Under the pieces are notes generated by a model. It was not told the DNA's origin and did not search any database. It saw only the letters and a list, made by a program, of their open reading frames with translations. From Persephonella sp. KM09-Lau-8 (lineage in GTDB: Bacteria > Aquificota > Aquificia > Aquificales > Hydrogenothermaceae), in contig NZ_JNLL01000001.1 in assembly GCF_000703085.1 (NCBI RefSeq), positions 868,001 through 932,000 of the forward strand: a stretch of 64,000 nt of DNA, in the 5' to 3' direction. Shown here one piece after another: positions 36,324 through 43,601 of this stretch; the first letter of the stretch is position 1; each line of letters starts with the position of its first letter. The translations under genes and the position numbers were made by a program.

Positions 36324-36701
36324 TTGGAAAAAGTAGCAATAGTAAATCTGGATGAAAATGGACATTTTCACGGAGAAGTGAATGGGAAAGGTTTTGATAT
36401 CACAGCAACAGGGCTTAGAGCTGTTGATTTAATGCTAATCTCGGTGGGTTATTGCTTTGGTCTTACAGTTGAGGCATACACAAATCACAAAGGCTATAAG
36501 ATAGAAAACCTCAAAATAGAAGTTGTAGGAAAAAAACATGAGAAAGAAAACAGATACGACGAAATTACAATAAAGGTATCTTTTGATTCTGACCTTGATG
36601 AAAAACAGATAGCCAGAGTGATGGAAATAGGCAAAAGGGGATGCACCGTAAGTAACACAATGTTAAAACCACCTGTAATAAAAACAGAGTTTATTAAATA
36701 A
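36324..36701 (+). CDS. OsmC-like protein
   Basis: OsmC/Ohr-family proteins are dimeric peroxidases that reduce organic hydroperoxides with two cysteines. The 125 residues contain the two expected Cys positions, VGYCFGL and KRGCTVSN, and the ATGLRAVDLMLIS helix. It is shorter than E. coli OsmC (143 residues), as in the YhfA-like subgroup, whose function is less certain. The start is a TTG eight bases after GGAGG. It is within the carB operon. Confidence 0.85.
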   Translation: MEKVAIVNLDENGHFHGEVNGKGFDITATGLRAVDLMLISVGYCFGLTVEAYTNHKGYKIENLKIEVVGKKHEKENRYDEITIKVSFDSDLDEKQIARVMEIGKRGCTVSNTMLKPPVIKTEFIK

Positions 36702-36714
36702 GGAGGGCAAAGTC

Positions 36715-36954
36715 ATGGAAGCAAACACATTTTTTCTGGGAATCATTGCATTGTGTATGGTAATTATCACCATTGGACTGTTCATTATGTCTATTGTTGT
36801 TGCAATGTTACTTAAACAGGTTGTTACCCTTTTAATCAGAATTAACACAGACTACAAAGCATTATCACCAAAAGTTTATCGGATTATAGAAAATGTAGAG
36901 TATACTTCATCTTTAATGAGTATCTTCTCATTAATCAGAAGAAGGAAAAAATAG
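36715..36954 (+). CDS. Small single-span membrane protein
   Basis: I do not recognise this 79-residue protein. A long hydrophobic stretch (about 5-40) is followed by a short charged tail ending in RRRKK. GGAGGG lies nine bases before the ATG. It lies between the OsmC-like gene and two small related genes, all on one strand with short gaps; the cluster up to the YihY-type gene looks like a set of envelope proteins. Confidence 0.7.
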   Translation: MEANTFFLGIIALCMVIITIGLFIMSIVVAMLLKQVVTLLIRINTDYKALSPKVYRIIENVEYTSSLMSIFSLIRRRKK

Positions 36955-36963
36955 GGGAATCTG

Positions 36964-37242
36964 ATGAGAAAGGAGCTTTATTTTTTTGCTGGAGGCTTCA
37001 TAGCAGGAATTTTACTTTCTGTTTATCTATATAGAAAGCAAAAAAAACTGTTAAAAAAGCTTTCTGCTATTGAAGAAAAAGCCAGAGAAATCTCAAAAAG
37101 AAAGGTTCAAGATAGTATTGATGAGATAGTTAAGCTCCTGAAAAAAGCAACCTCTAACCCAAAAGGAGTTCCTATTGAGGAAAAAGAGCATATATTAAAA
37201 AAAGTAGAGGAAAAAATAAAAAGATTAGAAAAAATCATATAA
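36964..37242 (+). CDS. Small membrane-anchored helical protein (YtxH-like), copy 1
   Basis: A 92-residue protein with an N-terminal membrane helix (YFFAGGFIAGILLSVYLY) and a basic and acidic helical tail ending KKVEEKIKRLEKII. It resembles YtxH-type proteins in layout only. Its tail aligns with the next gene (EKIKKLEEVV), so the two probably arose by duplication. AGGGGAAT lies before the ATG. Function unknown. Confidence 0.7.
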   Translation: MRKELYFFAGGFIAGILLSVYLYRKQKKLLKKLSAIEEKAREISKRKVQDSIDEIVKLLKKATSNPKGVPIEEKEHILKKVEEKIKRLEKII

Positions 37243-37252
37243 GGAGGAAGCC

Positions 37253-37540
37253 ATGAGAAGAGGATTGATAATGTTACTTCTGGGGGCTGCTGTTGGAGCT
37301 GCAGGAGCTTATGCTGCAACCCAAAGAAGAGAGGAACTTTTAGAAAAGTTAAACGATATACAAAATTCCCTTAAAGATGCAGAGCTAAAAGGCAGAGCAA
37401 AAGCAATAGTTTCAGATGTTTCTGAAAAGATTAAAACGCTTCTTAAAAAAGGAGAAGAGCTAACTCCTGAAGAAAGGGAAGAGGTTCTTGAAGAAGTAGA
37501 AGAAAAAATTAAAAAACTTGAGGAAGTAGTAAAAGGTTAA
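37253..37540 (+). CDS. Small membrane-anchored helical protein (YtxH-like), copy 2
   Basis: A 95-residue protein with an Ala/Gly-rich membrane helix (MLLLGAAVGAAGAYAAT) and a charged helical tail of about 65 residues. The tail ends VLEEVEEKIKKLEEVVKG, close to the preceding protein. GGAGG precedes the ATG. Nothing identifies a partner or function; a structural envelope protein or a scaffold for the membrane proteins beside it is possible. Confidence 0.7.
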   Translation: MRRGLIMLLLGAAVGAAGAYAATQRREELLEKLNDIQNSLKDAELKGRAKAIVSDVSEKIKTLLKKGEELTPEEREEVLEEVEEKIKKLEEVVKG

Positions 37541-37547
37541 AGGATTT

Positions 37548-38453
37548 TTGATAGAAAAAATAAATCCTTACAAGTATTTAGAACTGAATAAAAATAAATC
37601 TGCAATTTACAACTATCTGGCAGCCTTTTACCGGGCTGCCCTTGATTATTTCTTTGAAGGTTTTTCATACCACGCAGCAGCAATATCTTTTTATACTCTT
37701 ATGTCCTTTTTCCCACTGCTGATTTTTATAACTGTTGTTGTTTCTTACTTTGCCACAATAAATACACAGGCCATTGTAGAAACATTGCAAAAATTATTTC
37801 CCCAGATAACTCAGGAATTTTTGAATCTTCTGATTACCCTGACAGAAAAAAGGACATTTTTTGGGATTGGTAGTTTAATAATCTCTTTCTATTTTGCATC
37901 CAGCATTTTTACATCTCTGCATTCAGCATTTATGCATGTCTTCAACAGAGAAGAAAGTATAAAGAAAAAGGCTCTGGTTTATCTCCTTGGTGTCCCAATT
38001 TTTACACTTATACTTATGGGAATTTACTTTATTGGACTATTAATATCATTTCTGATGAATTTAATCAAAGAATTTGCCGTATGGCATGTGCTCTATAAAA
38101 TCCTGTCACATGTTCATCTGGAATTTTTATTAGATATTCTTGGAAATGTGGGACTGATTGTTCAGTTGATATCTTTTATTTTTATAATGTTTGTCCTTTA
38201 TAAATACCTTGCACCCCATATGATTTATAACTGGAGAACCGTTTTTAATGTAGGGGTTTTGATTGCTGTCTTACTTTTTCTAATATCTATTGTTTTCAAC
38301 AAATACATAATTATTGCTTCAAAAGCCAATCCGATTTATGGTGCTTTAAGTGGAATTTTTGCCTTTCTGGCATGGCTGTATCTCAGTTTTGGCATTATTC
38401 TGGTAGGTGCGCGTATGCTTTATTATCTTGAACAGGTTCAGACTGAATCTTGA
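37548..38453 (+). CDS. YihY/BrkB family membrane protein
   Basis: The 301-residue protein has six likely membrane segments and the YihY signature: YHAAAISFYTLMSFFPLLIF near residue 40, LYKYLAPH and the long loop NWRTVFNVGVLIAVLLF. GALSGIFAFLAWLYLSFGIILVGA is at the end. Family members were once called RNase BN, which is wrong; the function is unknown. The start is a TTG five bases after AAAGG. The 3' end overlaps the convergent dehydrogenase gene by 16 bp. Confidence 0.88.
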   Translation: MIEKINPYKYLELNKNKSAIYNYLAAFYRAALDYFFEGFSYHAAAISFYTLMSFFPLLIFITVVVSYFATINTQAIVETLQKLFPQITQEFLNLLITLTEKRTFFGIGSLIISFYFASSIFTSLHSAFMHVFNREESIKKKALVYLLGVPIFTLILMGIYFIGLLISFLMNLIKEFAVWHVLYKILSHVHLEFLLDILGNVGLIVQLISFIFIMFVLYKYLAPHMIYNWRTVFNVGVLIAVLLFLISIVFNKYIIIASKANPIYGALSGIFAFLAWLYLSFGIILVGARMLYYLEQVQTES

Positions 38454-39184
38454 CCTTCCCACTTTTCGAATGCTTTACGGTCGTATATTGATGGGAATTT
38501 ATTTGCAAGCCATACAAATGGTTTATACCACCATGGATATGTAATCTCCCTCTTTCTCTGGACAAAAGCCTTATAAACAGCTTTTGCAAAATCTTCAGGT
38601 GTTGTATTGCCGGCAGGGGTTTCAGGAGGTTTCCGAGAACCTAAAGCTCTGCTGGAAAATCCCGTGTTTATCCTACCTACAATTAGATTTAAAACATGAA
38701 CATTATCTTTTTGAAGTTCTGCCCTCAAGCTATCAGAAAAGGCATTCAAAGCATATTTGGTAGCACAGTAAGCTCCCATATACGGAACGTATATTTTTCC
38801 AGCTACAGAGGAAACATTTATTATTGTGCCTTTAGACTTTTTTAATAGGGGCAGTAATTTTTGCGTAAGGAAAACCACTGCAAAAAAATTAAGCTCAAAA
38901 ACTTTTCTCAGTTCTTCCTCAGAAATATTTTCCCATTTTTCATAAATGCCAATACCTGCATTATTAATCAGAACATCTATTTTGTCTGTAATTTTTGTTA
39001 TTTCTGTGAAAACCCTGTCTATATCTTCTTTTTTTGTTAAATCTGCCGGAATAAAATAATCTGTGTTTACTTCACCTTTATTTCTGGAAATTCCAATTAT
39101 TTTGTATCCATGTTTTTGAAATTCTTCTGAAAGGGCTTTCCCAAGTCCTTTTGAAACTCCTGTAATGACTGCAAACTTTTCCAT
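38438..39184 (-). CDS. Short-chain dehydrogenase/reductase
   Basis: A classical SDR of 248 residues: dinucleotide-binding GVSKGLGKAL near the N-terminus, LINNAGIGIYE, INVSSVAG (catalytic Ser) and YCATKYALNAF (Tyr and Lys). The tail carries extra aromatic and basic residues (WWYKPFVWLANKFP) that may bind membrane, so a lipid substrate is possible. AAAGG lies before the ATG. The first 88 bp overlap the end of the kinase gene upstream. Confidence 0.88.
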   Translation of the reverse strand: MEKFAVITGVSKGLGKALSEEFQKHGYKIIGISRNKGEVNTDYFIPADLTKKEDIDRVFTEITKITDKIDVLINNAGIGIYEKWENISEEELRKVFELNFFAVVFLTQKLLPLLKKSKGTIINVSSVAGKIYVPYMGAYCATKYALNAFSDSLRAELQKDNVHVLNLIVGRINTGFSSRALGSRKPPETPAGNTTPEDFAKAVYKAFVQRKREITYPWWYKPFVWLANKFPSIYDRKAFEKWEGQDSV

Positions 39185-39702
39185 TGAAAACCTTTTCTTA
39201 TAATAATATCAAATTCTTCAAAATCTGGTGGTTCAATCATTTCAAACTGCTGGAGTATAACCTTTGTAGAAACTATTTTATCCCTGTTTTCCTTAAATTG
39301 TCTTTTTATACATTCCTTTAAATCAGGTTTAAAAAATACTGCAATTTTCAGGTAATCCTGTGCTACGCATAAAAATTTATTTCTGGACTTTTTCTTAAGG
39401 TTTGTATTGTCTATATAGACAATCTTTTTATCTGTATTTAGTAATTTCCTTTTTGCCAGAGGCAGCAACTTTATTTTATTTTCATTTATATATCTATAAA
39501 CCTGATGGTAATTGTCTGGATTTTTGCCGGTTTCTTTTTTGAAAATCTCCATTCTCAAAGTATCAAAGGATATATGTTCAATATCAAACTTTTTAGACAA
39601 CTGCTTACAAAGTGTGGTCTTTCCACTGCCGGAAATACCTATAGGCATTATAATTATTCTCTTATCTTTATTGTTTGCTAAAATATTTTCCAGCAACTTC
39701 AT
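39097..39702 (-). CDS. P-loop kinase of the polynucleotide-kinase/zeta-like type
   Basis: A 201-residue ATPase with Walker A GISGSGKTTL, a following FDTLRMEIF segment, and the VYIDNTNLKKKSR motif seen in polynucleotide-kinase-like and zeta-like P-loop proteins; a lid Arg region follows at KRQFKENRDK. The substrate cannot be named. The final 30 residues are read out of frame over the start of the dehydrogenase gene and look poorly conserved, so the natural stop may have been lost or the overlap may be real. Confidence 0.75.
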   Translation of the reverse strand: MKLLENILANNKDKRIIIMPIGISGSGKTTLCKQLSKKFDIEHISFDTLRMEIFKKETGKNPDNYHQVYRYINENKIKLLPLAKRKLLNTDKKIVYIDNTNLKKKSRNKFLCVAQDYLKIAVFFKPDLKECIKRQFKENRDKIVSTKVILQQFEMIEPPDFEEFDIIIRKGFQWKSLQSLQEFQKDLGKPFQKNFKNMDTK

Positions 39703-39746
39703 ACCCCATAACTTAGAAAAATTTTAAAAAAATTCAAGGAGAGGAA

Positions 39747-40931
39747 ATGAATAATATAATTAAAAATCTCAGACCTTATCCTATGGAGGAATTAAACAGA
39801 ATAAAAGCCGAACTAAAGAAAAAAGGGGTTAAGATTTACGATTTTGGGACAGGAGACCCAAAAGAGCCTACAGACCCTAAAATAAGACAGGCTCTTATTG
39901 ATGCTGTTCCAGAGGTCAGTCAGTATCCTTCTGTTGCAGGTAGAAAAGACCTGCGGGAAGCCATATCAAAATGGTTTAAAAATAGATTTGGAGTTTATCT
40001 AAATCCTGATACACAAATAATTCCCTCTAACGGCTCAAAAGAAGCAATATTCCATTTTCCACTGGTTTTTATAAATACTGATATTCCAGAAAAAAGAAAG
40101 GTGATTTTCGGAACCCCAGCATATCCGGTGTATGAAAGGGGAACCCTTTATGCCGGTGGTGAGCCTGTAGCTGTTCCATTAAAGGAAGAGGATAAATTTT
40201 TGCTTAGATTGGATAAAATCGATAAATCTATACTGGAAGAAACCCAGATAGTCTGGCTTAATTATCCACATAATCCTACCGGTGCCACAGCTTCACTTTC
40301 TTATTTTGAGGACATGTATGGAATTTGCAGGGAACACGATATTATCCTGTGTTCAGATGAATGTTATACAGAGCTCTATTTTGATGAAAAACCTCCTTCT
40401 GCGTTGCAGGCAGGAGTTGAAGGGATTGTTGTTTTCCATTCTCTTTCTAAAAGAAGCGGATTAACCGGATACAGAACAGGTTTTGTGGCTGGTGATGAAA
40501 AGATAATCTCAGAATATAAAAAAGGTAGAGCTTCCTTTGGAGTAGCTACTCCAGATTTTATACAGGCTGCGGCAAAGGTTGCATGGTTAGATGAAAAACA
40601 TGTTGAAGAAAGAAGGAAAATTTTCAAGGAAAAAAGGGATATATTTATAGAATTTTTTGATAAAATCGGGCTGGAATATCTGTATCCTGAAGCAACTTTT
40701 TACTTCTGGATAAAAGCACCTAAAGACATGTCTGGGGAAGAATATGCAAAACATCTGCTAAACTATGGAATTGTTGTATCTCCGGGGGTTAATTTCTGTG
40801 CTGGAATTGAGATTATGAATAATACCTGTCAGTCTAAATATTTCAGAATAGCTCTCGTTCCAACAGTTGAGGAATGTAAGGAAGCTGTTAGGATATGGGA
40901 AAAAGCTCATAAGGATTTAATTGGGAATTAA
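39747..40931 (+). CDS. Class I/II aminotransferase, DapC-like
   Basis: A 394-residue PLP enzyme with YDFGTGDPKEPT at the N-terminus, SNGSKEAIFHFP, WLNYPHNPTGA, SDECYTELYF and the PLP-lysine motif SLSKRSGLTGYRTGF. It resembles succinyldiaminopimelate or LL-diaminopimelate aminotransferases of the lysine and peptidoglycan pathway; other acceptors are possible. GGAGAGG precedes the ATG. It is followed 1 bp later by the tRNA on the other strand, with no clear terminator. Confidence 0.88.
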   Translation: MNNIIKNLRPYPMEELNRIKAELKKKGVKIYDFGTGDPKEPTDPKIRQALIDAVPEVSQYPSVAGRKDLREAISKWFKNRFGVYLNPDTQIIPSNGSKEAIFHFPLVFINTDIPEKRKVIFGTPAYPVYERGTLYAGGEPVAVPLKEEDKFLLRLDKIDKSILEETQIVWLNYPHNPTGATASLSYFEDMYGICREHDIILCSDECYTELYFDEKPPSALQAGVEGIVVFHSLSKRSGLTGYRTGFVAGDEKIISEYKKGRASFGVATPDFIQAAAKVAWLDEKHVEERRKIFKEKRDIFIEFFDKIGLEYLYPEATFYFWIKAPKDMSGEEYAKHLLNYGIVVSPGVNFCAGIEIMNNTCQSKYFRIALVPTVEECKEAVRIWEKAHKDLIGN

Positions 40932-41008
40932 TGGTGGGCCCGGGAGGACTCGAACCTCCGACCGGACGGTTATGAGCCGTCTGCTCTAACCAACTGAGCT
41001 ACGGGCCC
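40932..41008 (-). tRNA. tRNA with CAU anticodon, probably Ile2 (lysidine type)
   Basis: On the minus strand all arms fold: acceptor GGGCCCG/CGGGCCC, D arm GCTC/GAGC, anticodon arm GACGG/CCGTC with loop CTCATAA, and T arm GGAGG/CCTCC with TTCGAGT. Discriminator A and an encoded CCA end the 77-nt gene. CAU could be Met or Ile2. C4-G69, C5-G68 and C6-G67 are the TilS identity pairs known from E. coli tRNA-Ile2, so I lean to Ile2. Confidence 0.96.
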
Positions 41009-41021
41009 AAAGGGAGATAAT

Positions 41022-41050
41022 AATATATAACGAACTACTAATATTGTCAA
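41022..41050 (-). promoter_or_regulatory. Promoter of the tRNA gene
   Basis: On the minus strand a perfect TTGACA (41050-41045) and TATATT (41027-41022) are 17 bp apart, ending 13 bp before the tRNA 5' end. Confidence 0.85.
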
Positions 41051-41170
41051 TAATTTTTTGGATATAAAAATTTGAGTCTGTCGATCGTAGATTTTTGACC
41101 CTTAATTGAGACAAAATCTCACAGGAAAAACAGACAAAATTCAAACTTCAGCTTTGTATATCAATAATTT

Positions 41171-41208
41171 GTCGATCTCCAGGGATTTTTGCAGGATTGG
41201 AGGTCGAC
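41171..41208 (+). repeat. 10-bp inverted repeat in the array B leader
   Basis: GTCGATCTCC (41171-41180) and GGAGGTCGAC (41199-41208) pair over ten positions, with one T-G wobble, around an 18-nt loop. The same GTCGATC starts another leader segment at 41080. It could be a leader-binding site for an adaptation protein. Confidence 0.6.
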
Positions 41209-41224
41209 TAAAAATTAATTTAAT

Positions 41225-41253
41225 TTGACAGCAGTTCCTTTTTTTCGTATATT
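41225..41253 (+). promoter_or_regulatory. Promoter of CRISPR array B
   Basis: TTGACA (41225-41230) and TATATT (41248-41253) are exactly 17 bp apart and point into the array, whose first repeat begins 60 bp downstream of the -10 box. This fixes the array transcript on the + strand. Confidence 0.85.
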
Positions 41254-41312
41254 TATTTCCAACAAGATATATTAATGGCTATTTGACAACTGAATATGAA
41301 ATCAATTTCAGG

Positions 41313-41889
41313 GTTTTTAGAGTGCCTATAAGGAATTGAAACAAGACTTCCCCCAATTATCAGGTTCAGCCCACAGTTCTTTCAGTTTTTAGAGTGCCTA
41401 TAAGGAATTGAAACTCATCATCTCCAAATATAATCACAATTTCATGGACTCGTTTTTAGAGTGCCTATAAGGAATTGAAACTAATCAAGTGTTTTTAATC
41501 CTTGCATGATTTTACCTCCTGGTTTTTAGAGTGCCTATAAGGAATTGAAACTTTCCAGCAACAACATTATTAACAATCATTTGTTTAGGGTTTTTAGAGT
41601 GCCTATAAGGAATTGAAACTTTCCAGCAACAACATTATTAACAATCATTTGTTTAGGGTTTTTAGAGTGCCTATAAGGAATTGAAACTGTAGTATGTCCT
41701 CTCTGTGGTATTTCAAGAAAACTTGAGTTTTTAGAGTGCCTATAAGGAATTGAAACTTGGTTTTTCTGGCAAAATGTAAGCATCATTAAAATCGTTTTTA
41801 GAGTGCCTATAAGGAATTGAAACTAAAGCTCCCTGTTTGCTATATAATCAAATACCGCAGTTTTTAGAGTGCCTATAAGGAATTGAAAC
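41313..41889 (+). CRISPR. CRISPR array B: nine 30-nt repeats, eight spacers
   Basis: Nine identical repeats begin at 41313, 41385, 41452, 41522, 41590, 41658, 41727, 41794 and 41860. Each begins GTTTTTAGAG, contains CCTATAAGG, and ends AATTGAAAC. Spacers are 36-42 nt. Spacers 4 and 5 (41552-41589 and 41620-41657) are identical, a recent duplication of one unit. The repeat resembles those of subtype I-B systems such as in Clostridium thermocellum; type III systems can share such repeats. No cas gene is in the window. Confidence 0.98.
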
Positions 41890-42103
41890 TATAAAAACCC
41901 TCTTATCATCAAAATTTTATCGTTTACTCTCATTTTCACTATTTCCATTTAAAATCCCAACAACAACATTCCTCTAAACAAACCATTTTATATCCTCCTC
42001 TTATGACTTTTCTCTTTGAAAAATCCCCATCTATCCTTTAAAAAATTTGGCATATAAATCAGACGGATTTTCCTGTAAAATTAAAGAATAAAGAGGATTT
42101 AAG

Positions 42104-42829
42104 ATGGAAATAAAAAATAAAAATATTTTGATAACAGGCAGTGCAAAAAGGATAGGAAGAGAAATAGCCCTTCATCTTGGAAAAGTAGGGGCAAATATAA
42201 TTGTTCATTATAGAAGTTCCCAAAAAGAAGCACAGGAAGTAGTTAATACCCTTAAAAGTTTTGGTGTTAAAGCTGTTGCTCTTCAGGCAGACCTTGAAAA
42301 AACTCAGGACACCCTCAAACTTGCACAGGAAGCCATTAAACATTTTGGACATATAGATGTCCTTGTTAACAATGCCTCAATATACTATCCGGTGGAACTG
42401 GATAAAACCACAGAGGAAGATTTAGACAGGTTTTACAATGTCCACGTCAAATCTGTGTTTTTTCTCTCCAGAGAATTTGGAAAAATAATGTATGAAAGAA
42501 AAGAAGGGAGAATAATCAATATCTCCGATTATAGCGCCCTTAGACCTTATAAAGATTACACTGCTTACACAATATCAAAAGGTGCTATGCTAACCCTTAC
42601 AAGAGCTTTTGCAAAAGAATTTGCTCCTTATGTTCTGGTAAATGCAATACTACCAGGGCCAATAGTCCCTGCTCCAGAATATGAAGACATGGAAACTCCA
42701 CTGAAAAAAACAGTTCTCAAAAAATGGGCGGGCGAACAAGAAATAGCAAAAGCCGTTGAATTTTTAATAAAATCAGACTTTGTAACAGGCTCTTTCATAC
42801 CAGTTGAAGGAGGAAGGTTAATTTGCTGA
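42104..42829 (+). CDS. Short-chain dehydrogenase, FabG/pteridine-reductase-like
   Basis: A 241-residue SDR with ITGSAKRIGREIA at the nucleotide site (the Lys-Arg pair favours NADPH), VNNASIYYPVE, INISDYSALRP and YTISKGAML (catalytic Tyr and Lys). The C-terminal VTGSFIPVEGGRLI is also present. GSAKRIG and NNASIY resemble pteridine reductases (FolM type) more than FabG; dihydropteridine reduction is a fair guess. GAGGAT lies before the ATG. It overlaps the next gene by 7 bp. Confidence 0.87.
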   Translation: MEIKNKNILITGSAKRIGREIALHLGKVGANIIVHYRSSQKEAQEVVNTLKSFGVKAVALQADLEKTQDTLKLAQEAIKHFGHIDVLVNNASIYYPVELDKTTEEDLDRFYNVHVKSVFFLSREFGKIMYERKEGRIINISDYSALRPYKDYTAYTISKGAMLTLTRAFAKEFAPYVLVNAILPGPIVPAPEYEDMETPLKKTVLKKWAGEQEIAKAVEFLIKSDFVTGSFIPVEGGRLIC

Positions 42830-43590
42830 AAAATACAATAACATTTTTAGGTACCGGTGGTGGCAGGGTTGTCGTTTTTAGACAGATAAGGCATTCAGGA
42901 GGAATGTGGCTTAATCTGGAAGGGGTTAATATTCTGATTGACCCGGGCCCTGGGAGCCTTGTAAGAATTTTTGAACATGGATTTGATACAAGAGACATAG
43001 ACATAATAGTTGTATCCCATAGACATCTTGACCATTCTGCAGACCTTAACTCTGTTTTAGAATCTGCGTCGGAAAGCAAGAAAAACCCCAAAGACGTTCT
43101 TGTTGCTCCCATTGATGTTGTAGAAGGAGAAGACCCAATACTCCTGAAATATCTAAAAGATTCATTCTCCCAGTATGTTCAGCTTAACGATCAGACAGAT
43201 TTTGAATATAAAACCATAAAAATAAAAGGCAGAATAAAACATATACATCCCGGTGCTGAAACCTACGGTATAGAGTTTCATTCTGGCAACAAAAAGGTTG
43301 TATATGTCCCATGTGGAAAATTTCATGAAGGAATGCTTGAAGGATATTCTGAAAATGCTGACCTGATGATTTTCAACACAACTTTTCCCCATAGAACAGA
43401 AAAGTATTATCATCTATCTGCTGATGACGTTGAACTAATGCTTGAAAGATATAAACCTAAAAAAGCCGTAATTACTCACTTTAGCCTTGCCATGCTAAAG
43501 GAAGAACCTGACAAAATTGCAGCAAAACTGCAGAGAAAAACAAATATTCCTGTTATAGCAGCCTACGATGGAATGAAGATACAAATTTAG
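42823..43590 (+). CDS. Metallo-beta-lactamase-fold hydrolase
   Basis: A 255-residue protein with the TFLGTGGGR start, NILIDPGPGSL, the metal motif SHRHLDHSAD, HPGAETYGIEF and the later VITHFSLAML. This layout is shared with RNase Z-like and Lactamase_B_2 hydrolases; the substrate is unknown. The start is a TTG inside the SDR gene with GGAGGA upstream. It probably forms one transcript with the SDR, thiO and the aminotransferase. Confidence 0.88.
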   Translation: MLKNTITFLGTGGGRVVVFRQIRHSGGMWLNLEGVNILIDPGPGSLVRIFEHGFDTRDIDIIVVSHRHLDHSADLNSVLESASESKKNPKDVLVAPIDVVEGEDPILLKYLKDSFSQYVQLNDQTDFEYKTIKIKGRIKHIHPGAETYGIEFHSGNKKVVYVPCGKFHEGMLEGYSENADLMIFNTTFPHRTEKYYHLSADDVELMLERYKPKKAVITHFSLAMLKEEPDKIAAKLQRKTNIPVIAAYDGMKIQI

Positions 43591-43601
43591 GGGTGTAATA
43601 A

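Larger units (their letters stand above)
41051..41312 (+). other. Leader of CRISPR array B
   Basis: This AT-rich, gene-free stretch precedes array B. Together with the 214-bp trailer (41890-42103, where I see nothing but AT-rich DNA) and the array, it makes up the 1.1-kb gap between the tRNA and the next gene. It holds a hairpin TGAGA/TCTCA (41107-41111/41117-41121), a longer 10-bp inverted repeat listed separately, and GTCGATC twice (41080-41086 and 41171-41177). Confidence 0.65.

Noticed and set aside
41577-41786. Open frame on the minus strand running through CRISPR array B
   Set aside because: It repeats the peptide read from the CRISPR repeat (FLIGTLK) between spacer-derived pieces and is an artefact of the array.
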